Shown: positions 32,835 to 42,218, counted from the first letter of the stretch. The stretch: DNA of 42,218 nt from Thermoanaerobaculia bacterium (GCA_022071945.1 JAJVIN010000043.1:1-42218), one strand, 5' to 3'. Notes: generated by a model from the sequence alone, not told the origin. Made by a program: numbers and translations.

Positions 32835-34847
32835 ATGGAAACCACGACGATCAGCCGTTATCGCCTGATCCGTCTGCTCGGGCGCGGATCATCGGGAGAG
32901 GTCTATCTCGCCAGGGATCCGGTCTTCGAGCGGGACATCGCCCTGAAGGTGCTGATGCGGCCGGCGACGATGGAGGACGCCAAGTTCGAGGAGGAACGCC
33001 TTCGCTTCAACCGTGAGGCGAAGATCTCCGGCCGGCTTCAGCACCCCAACATCATCTCGGTCTACGACTTCGGACAGGAGGGAGAGAAGCTCTTTCTCGC
33101 CATGGAGTTCGTCTCGGGGGGCAGTCTCGCTTCCCGGATGAACGACTCGACGCGGCCCCTGACGATCCTCGACCGGATCCGGATTTCCATGGAAACCGCC
33201 GACGCCATCGCTCACGCGCACGAGCGGGGTGTCCTTCATCGAGACATCAAGCCGGCGAACATCATGCTGACGCATGACGACCACGTGAAGGTCACCGACT
33301 TCGGGATCGGGAAGATCCTCCACGGAGAAGTCGACCTGACCAACACCGGCGTCATGGTCGGCTCGCCCGCCTACATGTCCCCCGAGCAGATCAAGGGAGA
33401 AAAGGCGACCTTCCAGAGCGACATCTACTCGTTCGGAGTCGTCCTCTACCAGCTTCTCACCGGACGCAAGCCTTTCCCGGCCACGTCTCTGACGTCTCTC
33501 CTCCTGCAGATCCTGCACGAGGATCCTCCCGACCCCCTGGAGCTCGAATCGAGCATCCCGGAGGCCGCGGCCGCCATCACCATGAGGTGCCTCCACAAAG
33601 ACCCCGGGGCGCGGCACGAGTCGGCGAGGCAGCTCGCGGAGGAACTCAAGCGTCTGGTCGGGGCCCTGGAGATGAGCGCGGCCTCGGTCGGGCCCACCAT
33701 ACCGGCGCACGCCCTGGTGGATTTCGACGATTCGGCGGATCTGAAAACGATCCGGACCGGGGTCGTGCTCACCGCCAAGCGGCCCGCCGTCGAGATCCCG
33801 GCTCCGCCCCCGCCCGTGCGATCGGGCAGCGGCGAGGTGCCTGTTGCGCCGCCACCGACGGCGCCCGCGCCCGCGGCCGCGCTGAATCCCCAGGCGGTGG
33901 CGGCCACGGGCAAGACAGTGTCCAACTTCGTGCCTCCGCCGCCCGCCGAGCACCCTGCCGTGCGAAAGAGCTCGCCGAGGCCGGCGCCACCCGCACCTCT
34001 CCCTCAGAGCCAGAGAGGTCCCGTGACACGGCCGCCCGCCCAGGTTCCGGCGTGGGCGTGGGTCGCGGGAGGAACCGTGGCCGCGATCATGGTCATCGCC
34101 GTGGCGATCGGCCTTTTCAGAAAGCCGAGCCCAGTGCCGGCGCCAGCTCCCGTGGCGACCGCCGTTCCCGTCGCGGCTCTACCGACGCCGACCTTCGCCA
34201 TCCCGGTCGTCGAGACTCCGCTTCCCCTTTTCCCCCAGCCTTCGGAGCCCCTCGTCAGCGCCGTGCCGGCAATGGACCCCAAACCCGACTTCCCGCCTGC
34301 CTCCGTCCGCGTCCTTTCGCCCGTCGAGGCCCGCAAGGGGGTGACCTTCGAGGTGTCACCCTCCGACGCCTGGATTTACGTCGGCCGCAGATTCCTCGGC
34401 ACGGCCAGCGAGTGGACCGGTCCGGGCCGCGGGCGGACTCTTCTCATGCCGCCCGGGACCTACTGGCTTCGGATCACCTATCCGGGCAAGCTGGACATCG
34501 TGGCGGATGTGACGATCGATCCTCGGGCGGACGAGGAGCTCCACCACATCAATGTGATTCTCGTCCAGGGCCGGCCGTGGGGACCGAGCGGGCGGGGGAG
34601 CGCCGCGCGTCCGGACGTGGAGACGCAAGGGTGGGTGACCTTCACCGTGACCCCGCCGGAGACCAAGGTCCTCGTGGATGGCAAGCCGGCGGGAACAGTG
34701 GCGGAGCTGCAGTCGGAGGGCCTCGTTCTTTCGCAACCCGGTCTCTATCAGGTCGCTCTCGCCAACGGCAAGAAGCGCAAGAGCTACCGGGTTCTCGTCT
34801 CGGGGGATGCCGTAGACAAGGTACTCGACCTGAAAGCGGATCTCTGA
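32835..34847 (+). CDS. Ser/Thr protein kinase (PknB type) with Pro-rich linker, one transmembrane helix and PEGA-like domains
   Basis: A 670-residue kinase. Kinase motifs: glycine loop LLGRGSSGEVYLA (14-26), catalytic Lys38 in ALKVL, HRDIKPAN (135-142) with Asp137, DFG (155-157), and APE-like SPEQ. A Pro/Ala-rich linker (about 318-405) leads to a single helix at 407-428. The outer part has two PEGA-like repeats near 500-570 and 600-665 (VTFEVSPSDAWIYVGRRFLGT and VTFTVTPPETKVLVDGKPAGT regions), carbohydrate- or peptidoglycan-proximal folds in other kinases. The likely role is a membrane receptor kinase. It is followed 18 nt later by a sensor histidine kinase gene. Confidence 0.93.
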   Translation: METTTISRYRLIRLLGRGSSGEVYLARDPVFERDIALKVLMRPATMEDAKFEEERLRFNREAKISGRLQHPNIISVYDFGQEGEKLFLAMEFVSGGSLASRMNDSTRPLTILDRIRISMETADAIAHAHERGVLHRDIKPANIMLTHDDHVKVTDFGIGKILHGEVDLTNTGVMVGSPAYMSPEQIKGEKATFQSDIYSFGVVLYQLLTGRKPFPATSLTSLLLQILHEDPPDPLELESSIPEAAAAITMRCLHKDPGARHESARQLAEELKRLVGALEMSAASVGPTIPAHALVDFDDSADLKTIRTGVVLTAKRPAVEIPAPPPPVRSGSGEVPVAPPPTAPAPAAALNPQAVAATGKTVSNFVPPPPAEHPAVRKSSPRPAPPAPLPQSQRGPVTRPPAQVPAWAWVAGGTVAAIMVIAVAIGLFRKPSPVPAPAPVATAVPVAALPTPTFAIPVVETPLPLFPQPSEPLVSAVPAMDPKPDFPPASVRVLSPVEARKGVTFEVSPSDAWIYVGRRFLGTASEWTGPGRGRTLLMPPGTYWLRITYPGKLDIVADVTIDPRADEELHHINVILVQGRPWGPSGRGSAARPDVETQGWVTFTVTPPETKVLVDGKPAGTVAELQSEGLVLSQPGLYQVALANGKKRKSYRVLVSGDAVDKVLDLKADL

Positions 34848-34865
34848 CGAAGGGGCCCGCACAGG

Positions 34866-37800
34866 TTGTCGAGAGGAAGAGAGAAGAGAGAAAAGAGCCG
34901 GAAAGGCTGGTGTCCGTGGGGGCTGACGCTTTTCGGCCTGCTCCTCGTGCTCCCGTCTTGGCCAGCGACGCCGCTCGACCCGGGCCGGGTCCCGAGCCAG
35001 TACCTTCTTCAGTCCTGGCAGGCGGAGCAGGGCCTCCCGCAAGACACGGTTCAGGCGATCACGCAGACGCCCGACGGGTACCTCTGGGTGGGCACGCAGG
35101 AAGGGCTTGCCCGGTTCGATGGGGTCAAGTTCGTTCCGATGGGGCCGAAAACCGGCAGGGTGTCGAGCCGGAGCTCGATCGTCTCTCTCCTCGCCACGCG
35201 GGACGGTTCGCTGTGGGCCGGCACGAACGGGTCGGGCCTCCTGCAGTACCGAAACGGGAAGTTCCAGACGTACTCGACGCGCGATGGGCTCGCGGACAAC
35301 CATGTCTGGGCCCTTCTCGAGGACGATGACGGGAGTCTGTGGATCGGGACCGAGGGGGGCGGACTCGGCCGCCTGACGGCCGGGCGGTTCGAATCCCTGT
35401 CGGTTCGGGACGGGCTCTCCTCTGACAGGATCCGGACTCTGGCGAAGGACCGTTTCGGAGTTCTCTGGATCGGAACGAGCGGCTACGGCCTCAATCGGCT
35501 CGAGAACGGAAAGGTGACGGTCTACAAGAAGGAGGATGGCCTCTGCGGGGACACCATCCGAGCCCTGGCTCTGGAGCCAAGCGGAGCTCTGTGGATCGGA
35601 ACCTCTGGAGGAGGTCTCTGCCGCTTCTTCGAGGGGCGCTTCGAGAACTTCGGAGCGGAGAGGGGGCTCCCGACCGACCAGCTCGCCTCGCTGTTCTACG
35701 ACCGCAGGGGCAGTCTCTGGGTCGGGACCTGGGGAAAAGGCCTCTACCGGTACCGAGGGGGCGTCTTTGCCGCTGCCGGTGTCGGCGAGGACCTCGCGAA
35801 CGCCCACATCTGGTCCCTCTTCGAGGACCGGGAAGGGAATCTCTGGGTGGGAACCTGGGTGGGCGGCCTCGAAAGGCTTCGAGACAGCCGGTTCGCGACG
35901 TTCACCATCCGGGAGGGTCTGAGCTCGAACAACACCCGTGTCGTTTGTCAGGACGGCAAGGGTGTCGTCTGGGTGGGGACGGGAGGGGGAGGTCTCTGCC
36001 AGATCGAGAACGGCGTCGCGGAGCCCTTCCGTGGGGAAGGGACGCTCTCATCCGAACACGTCTCGTCTCTCTTGCCAGCGCGCGATGGCACCCTCTGGAT
36101 CGGCACGAACACGGGCGGCCTGAACAGGCTCAAGGGGGGAAGAATCGAGTTCGTTCCCTTGCCGGGGCCCGTCCCCAGGCCCGACATCCGGGATCTGAAG
36201 GAGGACGCCGCCGGCAGGGTCTGGGTCGCCGCGATCGGTGGGGGCCTCTTCATGAAGGACGGGAATGGGTTCCGGCTCTTCCGAGATGCCGACGGCCTCC
36301 CGTCGAACAGGGTCCTCTCTCTTCTCCCTCTTCCAGACGGGTCCCTTCTGATCGGGACGGCCGGCGCGGGTCTCGTGCGGCTCGACACGAAGACCTGGCG
36401 TTTCGAGGTCCTGGGAGAGAAGGACGGTATCTCGCAGGACAGGATCTTGGCCTTGCACTTGGATGACGACGGGTCTGTCTGGGCCGGGACCTCGGGCCGC
36501 GGTCTGATTCGTTACCGAAACGGCCGGTTCTCGCGGGTCACCTCGGCCCAAGGGCTCGCCGACGACCTCGTCCAAGTCATTCTCGAGGATGGGCGCGACG
36601 GGTTCTGGATGACGTCCAACCGGGGTGTTTCGCGCGTCCGCGAATCGGAGTTGAATGAGGTGGCGGATGGGAGCCGTCGCATGCTCTCCTCCACGCTCTT
36701 CGGCGTGTCCGACGGGCTGCGGAGCCCGAGCTGTGCCGGCGGCCAGCAGCCATCGGGGTGGCTGGACAGCAGCGGCCTGCTCTGGATTCCGACGTACCGG
36801 GGACTCGTTCAGATCGACCCGTCCCGGATGCTCCTCAACGAAGTACCGCCTCCGGTCCTGATCGAGTCCCTTCATGCCGGGAAAGAGGTGTTCGAGGCGA
36901 GCGAGCCTGTCCTCCTGCCTCCCGGAAGCCCGGGCATCGAGATTCACTACACTGCCACCAGCCTTCAGGCTCCCGAGAAAGTGAGGTTCCGCTACAGGCT
37001 TTCCGGGTACGACGCGGACTGGGTCGATGCGGGCTCCCGGCGGGTGGCGTACTACAGCAACCTGTCGCCGGGCACCTACACCTTCCGGGTGATGGCGGCC
37101 AACAACGACGGCATCTGGAACGAGGCCGGAGCGGTCTATTCGTTTCAGCTGGCGCCGTTCTTCCATCAAACCTGGTGGTTCTGGGGACTGGCGATCGTCG
37201 TGGTCTCCGGGGGCGGCTGGGCAGGCTATCGCTGGCGCGTCAGGAGCCTGGAGAGACAGCAGCACGAGCTCATGGACTTGGTGGACGAGCGCACGCGGAG
37301 CCTGAGGGAGGAAAAGGCTCGCGCCGAGCACGCATTCCGGGAGGCCGAGAGAGCCCGCGAGGAGGCGGAACGGCTCAGGGCGGTCGCCGAGGAGGCGGGT
37401 CGCCGCGCGGAGGAGGCGAACCGGTCGAAGAGCCAGTTCCTCGCCAACACCACCCACGAGCTGAGGACTCCGCTCAACGCCATCATCGGGTACGCGGAGA
37501 TGCTCTCGGAAGACGCGGACGAGGCGGGGCTTTCGGGTTTCACGGACGATCTGAGGAAGATCCGGACAGCGGCCCGGCATCAACTCGAGCTCGTCAACAG
37601 CATCCTCGACCTGTCGAAGATCGAGGCCGGCCGGATGGATCTGGGCTTGGAGGCCTTCGACGTCTCGGAGGTCCTCGAGGATGTGACGTCGTTGTTGACG
37701 CCCCTCCTCGAGAAGAACCGGAACCGGCTCGAAAGACGGATCCTGGGTGACCTCGGGACGATGTACTCGGATGCCACGAAGGTCCGGCAGGCTCTCTTCA

Positions 37801-38153
37801 ATGTCCTTTCCAACGCGACGAAGTTCACCCACGACGGCCTCGTCACGCTCACCGCGGAACGGCTGAGCCGGAACGGAAACGGGTGGCTCAGATTCGAGAT
37901 CCGGGACACGGGAATCGGGATCCCAGGGGCTCATCTCGAACGCCTCTTCCAACCCTTCACACAAGTCGATGCTTCCACCTCGCGCCGGTTCGGCGGCACG
38001 GGCCTCGGCCTCGCGATCACCCGTGAGTTCTGCAGGCTGATGGGCGGGGAGATCTTCGTGAGGAGCGAGGAAGGGAGAGGAACCGAGTTCACGCTCGAGT
38101 TGCCCGCGGAACTTTCCCAGGCCGCGCTCAGAACTCCCGCCCAACAGACGTAA
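34866..38153 (+). CDS. Sensor histidine kinase with 14 two-component propeller repeats and Y_Y_Y domain
   Basis: A 1095-residue sensor. After a signal anchor (GLTLFGLLLVLPSWPA) come 14 repeats of the LWVGTxxGGLxRxxxG type (about residues 70-660), enough for two seven-bladed propellers in the periplasm. A Y_Y_Y beta-sandwich follows (about 680-760; YRLSGYDADW, YSNLSPGTYTFRV), then a helix at about 768-790, a charged coiled coil, HisKA with the phospho-acceptor His in NTTHELRTPLNA (about 863), and HATPase with N-box NVLSNATKF, G1 DTGIGIP and G2 GGTGLGLAI. There is no receiver or DNA-binding domain, and no response regulator gene nearby. The start is taken as TTG 34866 because the N-terminus is basic and then hydrophobic; a later start is possible. 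Confidence 0.9.
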   Translation: MSRGREKREKSRKGWCPWGLTLFGLLLVLPSWPATPLDPGRVPSQYLLQSWQAEQGLPQDTVQAITQTPDGYLWVGTQEGLARFDGVKFVPMGPKTGRVSSRSSIVSLLATRDGSLWAGTNGSGLLQYRNGKFQTYSTRDGLADNHVWALLEDDDGSLWIGTEGGGLGRLTAGRFESLSVRDGLSSDRIRTLAKDRFGVLWIGTSGYGLNRLENGKVTVYKKEDGLCGDTIRALALEPSGALWIGTSGGGLCRFFEGRFENFGAERGLPTDQLASLFYDRRGSLWVGTWGKGLYRYRGGVFAAAGVGEDLANAHIWSLFEDREGNLWVGTWVGGLERLRDSRFATFTIREGLSSNNTRVVCQDGKGVVWVGTGGGGLCQIENGVAEPFRGEGTLSSEHVSSLLPARDGTLWIGTNTGGLNRLKGGRIEFVPLPGPVPRPDIRDLKEDAAGRVWVAAIGGGLFMKDGNGFRLFRDADGLPSNRVLSLLPLPDGSLLIGTAGAGLVRLDTKTWRFEVLGEKDGISQDRILALHLDDDGSVWAGTSGRGLIRYRNGRFSRVTSAQGLADDLVQVILEDGRDGFWMTSNRGVSRVRESELNEVADGSRRMLSSTLFGVSDGLRSPSCAGGQQPSGWLDSSGLLWIPTYRGLVQIDPSRMLLNEVPPPVLIESLHAGKEVFEASEPVLLPPGSPGIEIHYTATSLQAPEKVRFRYRLSGYDADWVDAGSRRVAYYSNLSPGTYTFRVMAANNDGIWNEAGAVYSFQLAPFFHQTWWFWGLAIVVVSGGGWAGYRWRVRSLERQQHELMDLVDERTRSLREEKARAEHAFREAERAREEAERLRAVAEEAGRRAEEANRSKSQFLANTTHELRTPLNAIIGYAEMLSEDADEAGLSGFTDDLRKIRTAARHQLELVNSILDLSKIEAGRMDLGLEAFDVSEVLEDVTSLLTPLLEKNRNRLERRILGDLGTMYSDATKVRQALFNVLSNATKFTHDGLVTLTAERLSRNGNGWLRFEIRDTGIGIPGAHLERLFQPFTQVDASTSRRFGGTGLGLAITREFCRLMGGEIFVRSEEGRGTEFTLELPAELSQAALRTPAQQT

Positions 38154-38165
38154 ACTAGTTCCGCA

Positions 38166-39188
38166 GTGACCGCTCCCACGCGGATTCTCGACACCCTTCT
38201 CGATCGCTCCGTTGTCTTCTCCTACGACCGCTTCGGATACGAACGGCACCGGAGGTCCTTCGATCGCTCCGATCTGGAGGTCGACCTTTCGGGCCGCGTC
38301 TGTCTCGTCACGGGCGCCAACTCCGGTATTGGACTCGCGACCGCAGAGGCTCTGGCCCGCCTCGGGGCCCGCGTTCACCTCCTCTGCCGGAACCCGGAAC
38401 GGGGCCAAGAGGCGCTCGCCACGATCAAGCAGTCGTGCCGGAACCGGGCGGTCTACCTCCACATCGTGGACGTCTCCGAGAGGTCCTCGATCCTGGCGTT
38501 TTGCCGGCGCCTCCGGGAGCCTCGCGTCGATGTGCTCGTCCACAACGCCGCCGTCTTGCCCGACCATCACATCCAGACCTCGGACGGCCTCGAGCTGACG
38601 CTGGCGACCAATCTCGCCGGTCCCTTCCTTCTGACCCACCTCTTGCTGGACAAGCTGGACCGCTCCGGGGCTGGACGGGTGGTCTTCGTGTCGTCCGGGG
38701 GGATGTTCACGCAGCGCCTCGTCGTGGACGAGCTCGAGCCTTCGCGAGAGCGGTTCGACGGGGTCACGGCGTACGCCAGGACGAAGAGGGCGCTCGTCGT
38801 TCTGGCGAGCCTCCTGACCGAGAAGTACCAGGAAACCGGGATCACCTTCAACAGCATGCACCCCGGTTGGGCCGACACACCGGCCGTCAAAGAGAGCCTT
38901 CCCGCCTTCTACCGGCTGACCCGGCTGATCCTGCGGAGTCCCGCCGAGGCGGCGGACACGGTCGTGTGGCTGGCCGCGGCCGCGCGTTTGGCGGGCGTCA
39001 GCGGCAGGTTCTTCTTCGACCGGCGGGAAGAGGAGACCTATCCGCTGCCCTTCACGAAGGAGTCGCCCGAAGAGAGAGAGAAGCTCTGGGCCGCCCTGAT
39101 CCGCTGGTCCGGGCTGTCCCGAGAAGCCTCGACGACAGCGACGGCGGGGGCCTCGAGCCGGACCTCCCCGCGCCGCGCTCGAGCCTGA
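38166..39188 (+). CDS. Short-chain dehydrogenase/reductase (DHRS12-like)
   Basis: NAD(P)-dependent oxidoreductase, 340 residues. Cofactor motif VTGANSGIG (48-56), NAA motif in VHNAAVLP, catalytic Ser in VSSGGMFTQRL, and YARTK with Tyr203 and Lys207. The first 40 residues (LLDRSVVFSYDRFGYERHRRSF) and the region around YARTKRALVVLASLLTEKYQ and FNSMHPGWADTPAV resemble the DHRS12-type lipid or sterol SDRs. The substrate is unknown. The start is GTG 38166, 12 nt after the sensor kinase stop; a TAAACT box about 8 nt upstream could be a -10. The Ser/Thr/Ala/Arg-rich tail (last 25 residues) is low-complexity. Confidence 0.87.
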   Translation: MTAPTRILDTLLDRSVVFSYDRFGYERHRRSFDRSDLEVDLSGRVCLVTGANSGIGLATAEALARLGARVHLLCRNPERGQEALATIKQSCRNRAVYLHIVDVSERSSILAFCRRLREPRVDVLVHNAAVLPDHHIQTSDGLELTLATNLAGPFLLTHLLLDKLDRSGAGRVVFVSSGGMFTQRLVVDELEPSRERFDGVTAYARTKRALVVLASLLTEKYQETGITFNSMHPGWADTPAVKESLPAFYRLTRLILRSPAEAADTVVWLAAAARLAGVSGRFFFDRREEETYPLPFTKESPEEREKLWAALIRWSGLSREASTTATAGASSRTSPRRARA

Positions 39189-39230
39189 GGAATCCGCGAA
39201 CTCCTACCCAGGCATGTCTGATTCGAGAAA

Positions 39231-39251
39231 TCTTAGTCAAGAATACTAAAA
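39231..39251. promoter_or_regulatory. Degenerate HAIR-like inverted repeat upstream of lon
   Basis: TTAGT (39233-39237) and ACTAA (39245-39249) form an inverted repeat with a 7-nt gap, in the only clearly AT-rich stretch between the SDR and lon genes. The HspR operator (HAIR) is CTTGAGT-N7-ACTCAAG; here the half-sites match at 4 and 5 of 7 positions and the spacing is exact. TAAAAT (39247-39252) overlaps the right half and could be the -10 of the lon promoter. HspR represses lon in streptomycetes; no hspR gene is in this window. Weak but testable. Confidence 0.3.
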
Positions 39252-39303
39252 TCTAGACTTGCATCGGAATAAGAAGATCCCTATGCTTGTTGGAAGAGGC
39301 GCT

Positions 39304-41736
39304 ATGTCCGAGAACCTTGTCCTGCCGGTCCTTCCCCTTCGCGAAATCGTGCTCTTCCCTGGTGCCAGCATTCCCATTGCCGCGGGGCGTCCCGGGACGC
39401 TCAAGGCCATCGAGGCCGCCCTGGCAACGGCCGACCGCCTCGTCTTCGCGGTCGCGCAGCGAGTGGATCAGGAGGAAGTCAGCCCTTCAAACCTGTACAC
39501 CGTCGGGACCATCGCGAGTGTCGGTGCGATCCAGAGGGGCATGGGTTCGGCCCGGCTCCTCTTGCAGGGTCAGACGCGGGGGATCGCGATGCGGCTCTCC
39601 GAGAAGGGCGGGATGCTCGAGGCCGCCGTCCTCCCCGCCCGTGACATGCCTCCGCTCGACCTGAACGATCCGGCTTCCGTGGCCCTGCAGAAGGAGCTGC
39701 GGGAGAGGTCCGCGGACCTCGGCAAGAAGCTCGGGATCCCCGACGAGGTCGTCTCACAGGTCCTCTCCGAGGCTGTCGAGCCCGGAACGCTGGCCGACAT
39801 CGTCGCGGCCTATATCGACATTCCCGTCATCGAGCGGCAGAAGCTCCTCGAAACCCTCGGCATCGAGGACCGGGTCAGACGGACGCTCGTGCACGTCCAG
39901 AGGCTCATCTCGGTCCTGGAAGCGCAGGAAGACATCAAGAGCAAGGTCCAGCAAGAGATCAGCGGACGCCAGAAGGAGATGTTCCTCAGGGAGCAGCTGA
40001 AGGCCATCCAGAAAGAGCTCGGCGAGGGGGAGTTCGGCGGGGACGACGCCCACCTCAAGGAGTTGAAGGCGAAGCTCGACGCTCTCGAGCTGCCGGACGA
40101 GGCTCGAAAAGAGGTGGAAAGGGAGTGGTCCCGTCTGAAGCGGCTCCAGGGCGAGTCGATGGAAGCCGGAGTCATCCGGACCTTCCTCGAGACCCTGGCC
40201 GAGCTTCCGTGGTCCAGAAGGAGCGAGGACCACCTCGACGTGGTTGAGGCCGCCCGCATCCTCGAGGAAGACCACTACGGTCTCCCGGACGTCAAGGACC
40301 GCGTTCTGGAGTTCTTGGCGGTGAGGCAGCTGATCGCCGAGCGCGAGGCGCCCGGTCAAGAGAGGGCCAAGGAGGCCGCGGCCCTTCCCGGCAAGGGGAA
40401 GATCCTCCTCTTCATCGGGCCTCCAGGGGTCGGCAAGACCTCGATTGCGAAGTCCATCGCAAGGGCCATGGGGCGGAAGTACGTCAGGATCTCGCTCGGA
40501 GGCGCCCGTGACGAGGCCGACATCCGGGGCCACCGGCGAACGTATGTCGGGGCCATGCCTGGGCGAATCCTCCAAGGGATGAAGCAGGCCGGGACGAAAA
40601 ACCCGGTCTTCCTGCTCGATGAAATCGACAAGCTCGGGGTCTCGTTCCAGGGCGACCCGGCGAGCGCGCTCCTCGAGGTGCTCGACCCGGCCCAGAACGA
40701 CACGTTCACCGATCACTACCTCGGGATCCCGTTCGATCTCTCGGAAGTCCTCTTCGTGGCGACGGCGAACTTCATGCAAGGGATTCCCGCTCCGCTTCTC
40801 GACCGGCTGGAGACGGTCGAGTTCACGGGATACACGGAGGAGGAGAAGCGGGAGATTGCCCGGCGCTATCTCTTGCCGCGCGTCCTTTCCGGCAACGGCC
40901 TCTCTCGCGAGAACCTCGAGCTCAGAGACGACGCTCTGGCCGCGGTCATCTCCGAGTACACGCGCGAGGCCGGGGTTCGACAGCTGGAGCGCTCGCTCGA
41001 CAAGCTGGCGCGAAAGGTGGCCCGGAAGATCGCCGCCAAGGAAGTGAGCGCTCTTCTCGTGACGCCGGCGGATGTCGAGACGCTCCTCGGCCGCAAGAAG
41101 GTCCACCCCGAGCAGAAGATCCCGGCGGATCAGGTCGGAATCGCGACGGGCATGTACTACACGCCCGCGGGCGGGGACATCATGTTCGTCGAGGCCGCCC
41201 TGATGCCGGGGAAGGGGGATCTCGTCCTGACGGGCCAGATGGGGGACGTGATGAAGGAATCCGCCCGGGCAGCGTGGACCTTCGCCCGCGTCCACGCGGA
41301 CAAGCTCGGTATTCACGATCAGGCCTTCGAGCGCGACGTCCACATCCACGTCCCCGCGGGTGCGGTTCCCAAGGATGGGCCCTCCGCAGGGATCGCGATG
41401 GCAACCGCCATCGTCTCTGCTCTCTCCAGGAAGCCGGCGCGCCACGACACGGCCATGACCGGTGAAATCACCCTCTCAGGCCGTGTGCTGCCGATCGGCG
41501 GCGTCAAGGAGAAGGTCCTGGGCGCCGTCAGGGCGGGCATCACGACCGTCGTCCTCCCGAAAGAAAACGAGGTCGACCTCGAGGACCTTCCCGAATCCGT
41601 CCGGTCCCGTCTCACGGTTCACACGGTCACGCAACTCGAGGAGGCGATGTCCCTCACGATCCGGGGGGCCGAGTACCGGGAGGGGCACCTCCGCCTCCTG
41701 CCCGTCCAGCCCTCGGACTCGTCCACGGCGCACTGA
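39304..41736 (+). CDS. lon: ATP-dependent protease Lon (LonA)
   Basis: Cytoplasmic AAA+ protease that degrades misfolded and some regulatory proteins. The 810-residue protein has the LonA order: N-terminal substrate-binding domain ([20 protein letters not shown]), coiled-coil middle, AAA+ module with Walker [12 protein letters not shown] and Walker [10 protein letters not shown], then the peptidase domain with the Ser694-Lys737 dyad in [10 protein letters not shown] and [13 protein letters not shown] 39304 is chosen because GGAAGAGG lies 5-6 nt upstream; the frame also has an ATG at 39283 and a TTG at 39259. Stands alone, with an AT-rich promoter region. No clear terminator follows. Confidence 0.96.
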   Translation: MSENLVLPVLPLREIVLFPGASIPIAAGRPGTLKAIEAALATADRLVFAVAQRVDQEEVSPSNLYTVGTIASVGAIQRGMGSARLLLQGQTRGIAMRLSEKGGMLEAAVLPARDMPPLDLNDPASVALQKELRERSADLGKKLGIPDEVVSQVLSEAVEPGTLADIVAAYIDIPVIERQKLLETLGIEDRVRRTLVHVQRLISVLEAQEDIKSKVQQEISGRQKEMFLREQLKAIQKELGEGEFGGDDAHLKELKAKLDALELPDEARKEVEREWSRLKRLQGESMEAGVIRTFLETLAELPWSRRSEDHLDVVEAARILEEDHYGLPDVKDRVLEFLAVRQLIAEREAPGQERAKEAAALPGKGKILLFIGPPGVGKTSIAKSIARAMGRKYVRISLGGARDEADIRGHRRTYVGAMPGRILQGMKQAGTKNPVFLLDEIDKLGVSFQGDPASALLEVLDPAQNDTFTDHYLGIPFDLSEVLFVATANFMQGIPAPLLDRLETVEFTGYTEEEKREIARRYLLPRVLSGNGLSRENLELRDDALAAVISEYTREAGVRQLERSLDKLARKVARKIAAKEVSALLVTPADVETLLGRKKVHPEQKIPADQVGIATGMYYTPAGGDIMFVEAALMPGKGDLVLTGQMGDVMKESARAAWTFARVHADKLGIHDQAFERDVHIHVPAGAVPKDGPSAGIAMATAIVSALSRKPARHDTAMTGEITLSGRVLPIGGVKEKVLGAVRAGITTVVLPKENEVDLEDLPESVRSRLTVHTVTQLEEAMSLTIRGAEYREGHLRLLPVQPSDSSTAH

Positions 41737-41971
41737 AGGGTCCCGGGAAGCGGAGGAGTCCTCGCGCTTGTGACCTTCATCACACTTTCGAAAGCAAGAC
41801 ACACGTATCCGTATATAAGTGCAGTTCCGGGCCCCTTTTCGAGACAGAAGCAGATGCATCATCCGCTTTGAATCATTTGCTTCATTGCCCTCGCGGGCCG
41901 GCGGAAGTAGCTTCACCGCGACCTCCGACACCGCGTAAATCGCGCGAGCCGCGTAAGAACGGACCTGCCTC

Positions 41972-42218
41972 ATGCACCTCTTTCACCTCCCAGCCGCCGG
42001 TTCCCGGCGGTCTTCTTTTCTGGCCGCCTTCTTCTCGATCGCCGCTCTGCTGGTTTTCTGGGCGCCACCGTGCCGTGCCCAGAGCCTGAGCTCGGTCTCG
42101 CTGAGCCCCACAACGGTGGTGGGAGGCAATCCGGCGACCGGTACGGTGACCTTGTCCTCGAGCGCTCCGGCGGGAGGAAAGACGGTGACCCTCGCCAGCG
42201 CCGATACGAACAAGGCGA
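41972..42218 (+). CDS. N-terminus of a secreted protein with Ig-like repeat (partial)
   Basis: ATG 41972 opens a frame that stays open to the right edge (82 codons). It begins with a signal peptide: basic AGSRRSS, hydrophobic FLAAFFSIAALLVFWAPP, and a likely cut after CRAQ. The mature start SLSSVSLSPTTVVGGNPATG is the first strand of a bacterial Ig-like or adhesin-type repeat. It is the start of a probably large extracellular protein that continues outside the window. The 235 nt before it contain an AT-rich stretch with TATATAAG at 41812-41819 that might be a -10, and no other gene that I can see. Confidence 0.8.
   Translation, partial: MHLFHLPAAGSRRSSFLAAFFSIAALLVFWAPPCRAQSLSSVSLSPTTVVGGNPATGTVTLSSSAPAGGKTVTLASADTNKA

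Noticed and set aside
35070-36840. DNA-level tandem repeat in the sensor kinase gene
   Set aside because: Repetition is at protein level (propeller blades); codons have diverged, so it is not a nucleotide repeat.
36048-38861. 937-codon open frame on the minus strand opposite the sensor kinase and SDR
   Set aside because: It is a shadow of GC-rich coding DNA: its translation has no domains and is rich in Arg/Pro/Gly, whereas the plus strand has clear family motifs throughout.

Overview
The window is a 42 kb stretch of a GC-rich, Gram-negative-type bacterial chromosome. A tricorn-like PDZ/S41 protease, a sensor kinase with two-component-type propeller repeats, a Ser/Thr kinase with C-terminal PEGA-like domains, large multiheme c-type cytochromes and Sat-CysC sulfate activation together suggest Acidobacteriota, perhaps a Thermoanaerobaculia- or Holophagae-like lineage. 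That placement is inference from gene content. No rRNA, tRNA, CRISPR array, insertion sequence or prophage was seen.

Layout. 1-1955: the tail of an unknown gene and a lower-GC membrane glycosyltransferase-like gene. 2191-6139 (minus): a sulfate ABC importer operon sbp-cysT-cysW-cysA. 6747-16059 (plus, divergent): a long, tightly overlapping sulfur-assimilation operon, cysH - sat::cysC - precorrin-2 dehydrogenase - cobA - sulfite reductase - JAMM protease - CysO::MoeB/ThiF::rhodanese fusion - cystathionine gamma-synthase-like enzyme - DUF2721. 16069-18777 (minus): a patatin-like protein with a receiver-like N-terminus and a spermidine-synthase-fold protein. 18928-20406 (plus): a two-domain PPK2. 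20510-26057 (minus): a PfkB sugar kinase, a tricorn-like protease and an unknown membrane protein, with a PaaI-type thioesterase divergent from the last. 26673-31307 (minus): a membrane electron-transfer operon with a 9-heme cytochrome c, a cytochrome b and a 19-heme cytochrome fused to a second cytochrome b. 31477-41736 (plus): a CorC/HlyC-type protein, a PknB-type kinase, a large propeller sensor kinase, an SDR and Lon. The window ends inside a secreted protein gene.

The most interesting region is the 607-bp divergent spacer between sbp and cysH (6140-6746). Each side has a good sigma-70-type promoter. Each promoter is followed within 8-9 nt by an ATG that opens a 24- or 29-codon leader ORF with a Cys/Met cluster (C-M-C-C and C-C-M-C). 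Each leader is followed by an intrinsic-terminator-like hairpin whose 5' arm can instead pair with sequence just after the Cys codons. This is the arrangement of ribosome-mediated transcription attenuation. Two independent, divergent, apparently leaderless cysteine attenuators would set sulfate import and sulfate reduction by charged tRNA-Cys. A 22-bp tandem repeat lies between the two promoters.

The operon encodes a route from sulfate to a protein-bound sulfur donor. Sulfate is imported, activated by Sat, reduced by CysH to sulfite and by a siroheme sulfite reductase to sulfide; the siroheme genes are in the same operon. Sulfide is then probably loaded on a CysO-type ubiquitin-like domain fused in one chain to its own E1 and a rhodanese. 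Because the di-glycine of that domain is internal, it must be freed by proteolysis, and a JAMM protease is encoded immediately upstream. The cystathionine-gamma-synthase-like enzyme downstream is the likely user of the sulfur. The logic resembles CysO/Mec of Mycobacterium tuberculosis and HcyS/HcyD/HcyF/MetY of Wolinella succinogenes, with a different gene architecture.
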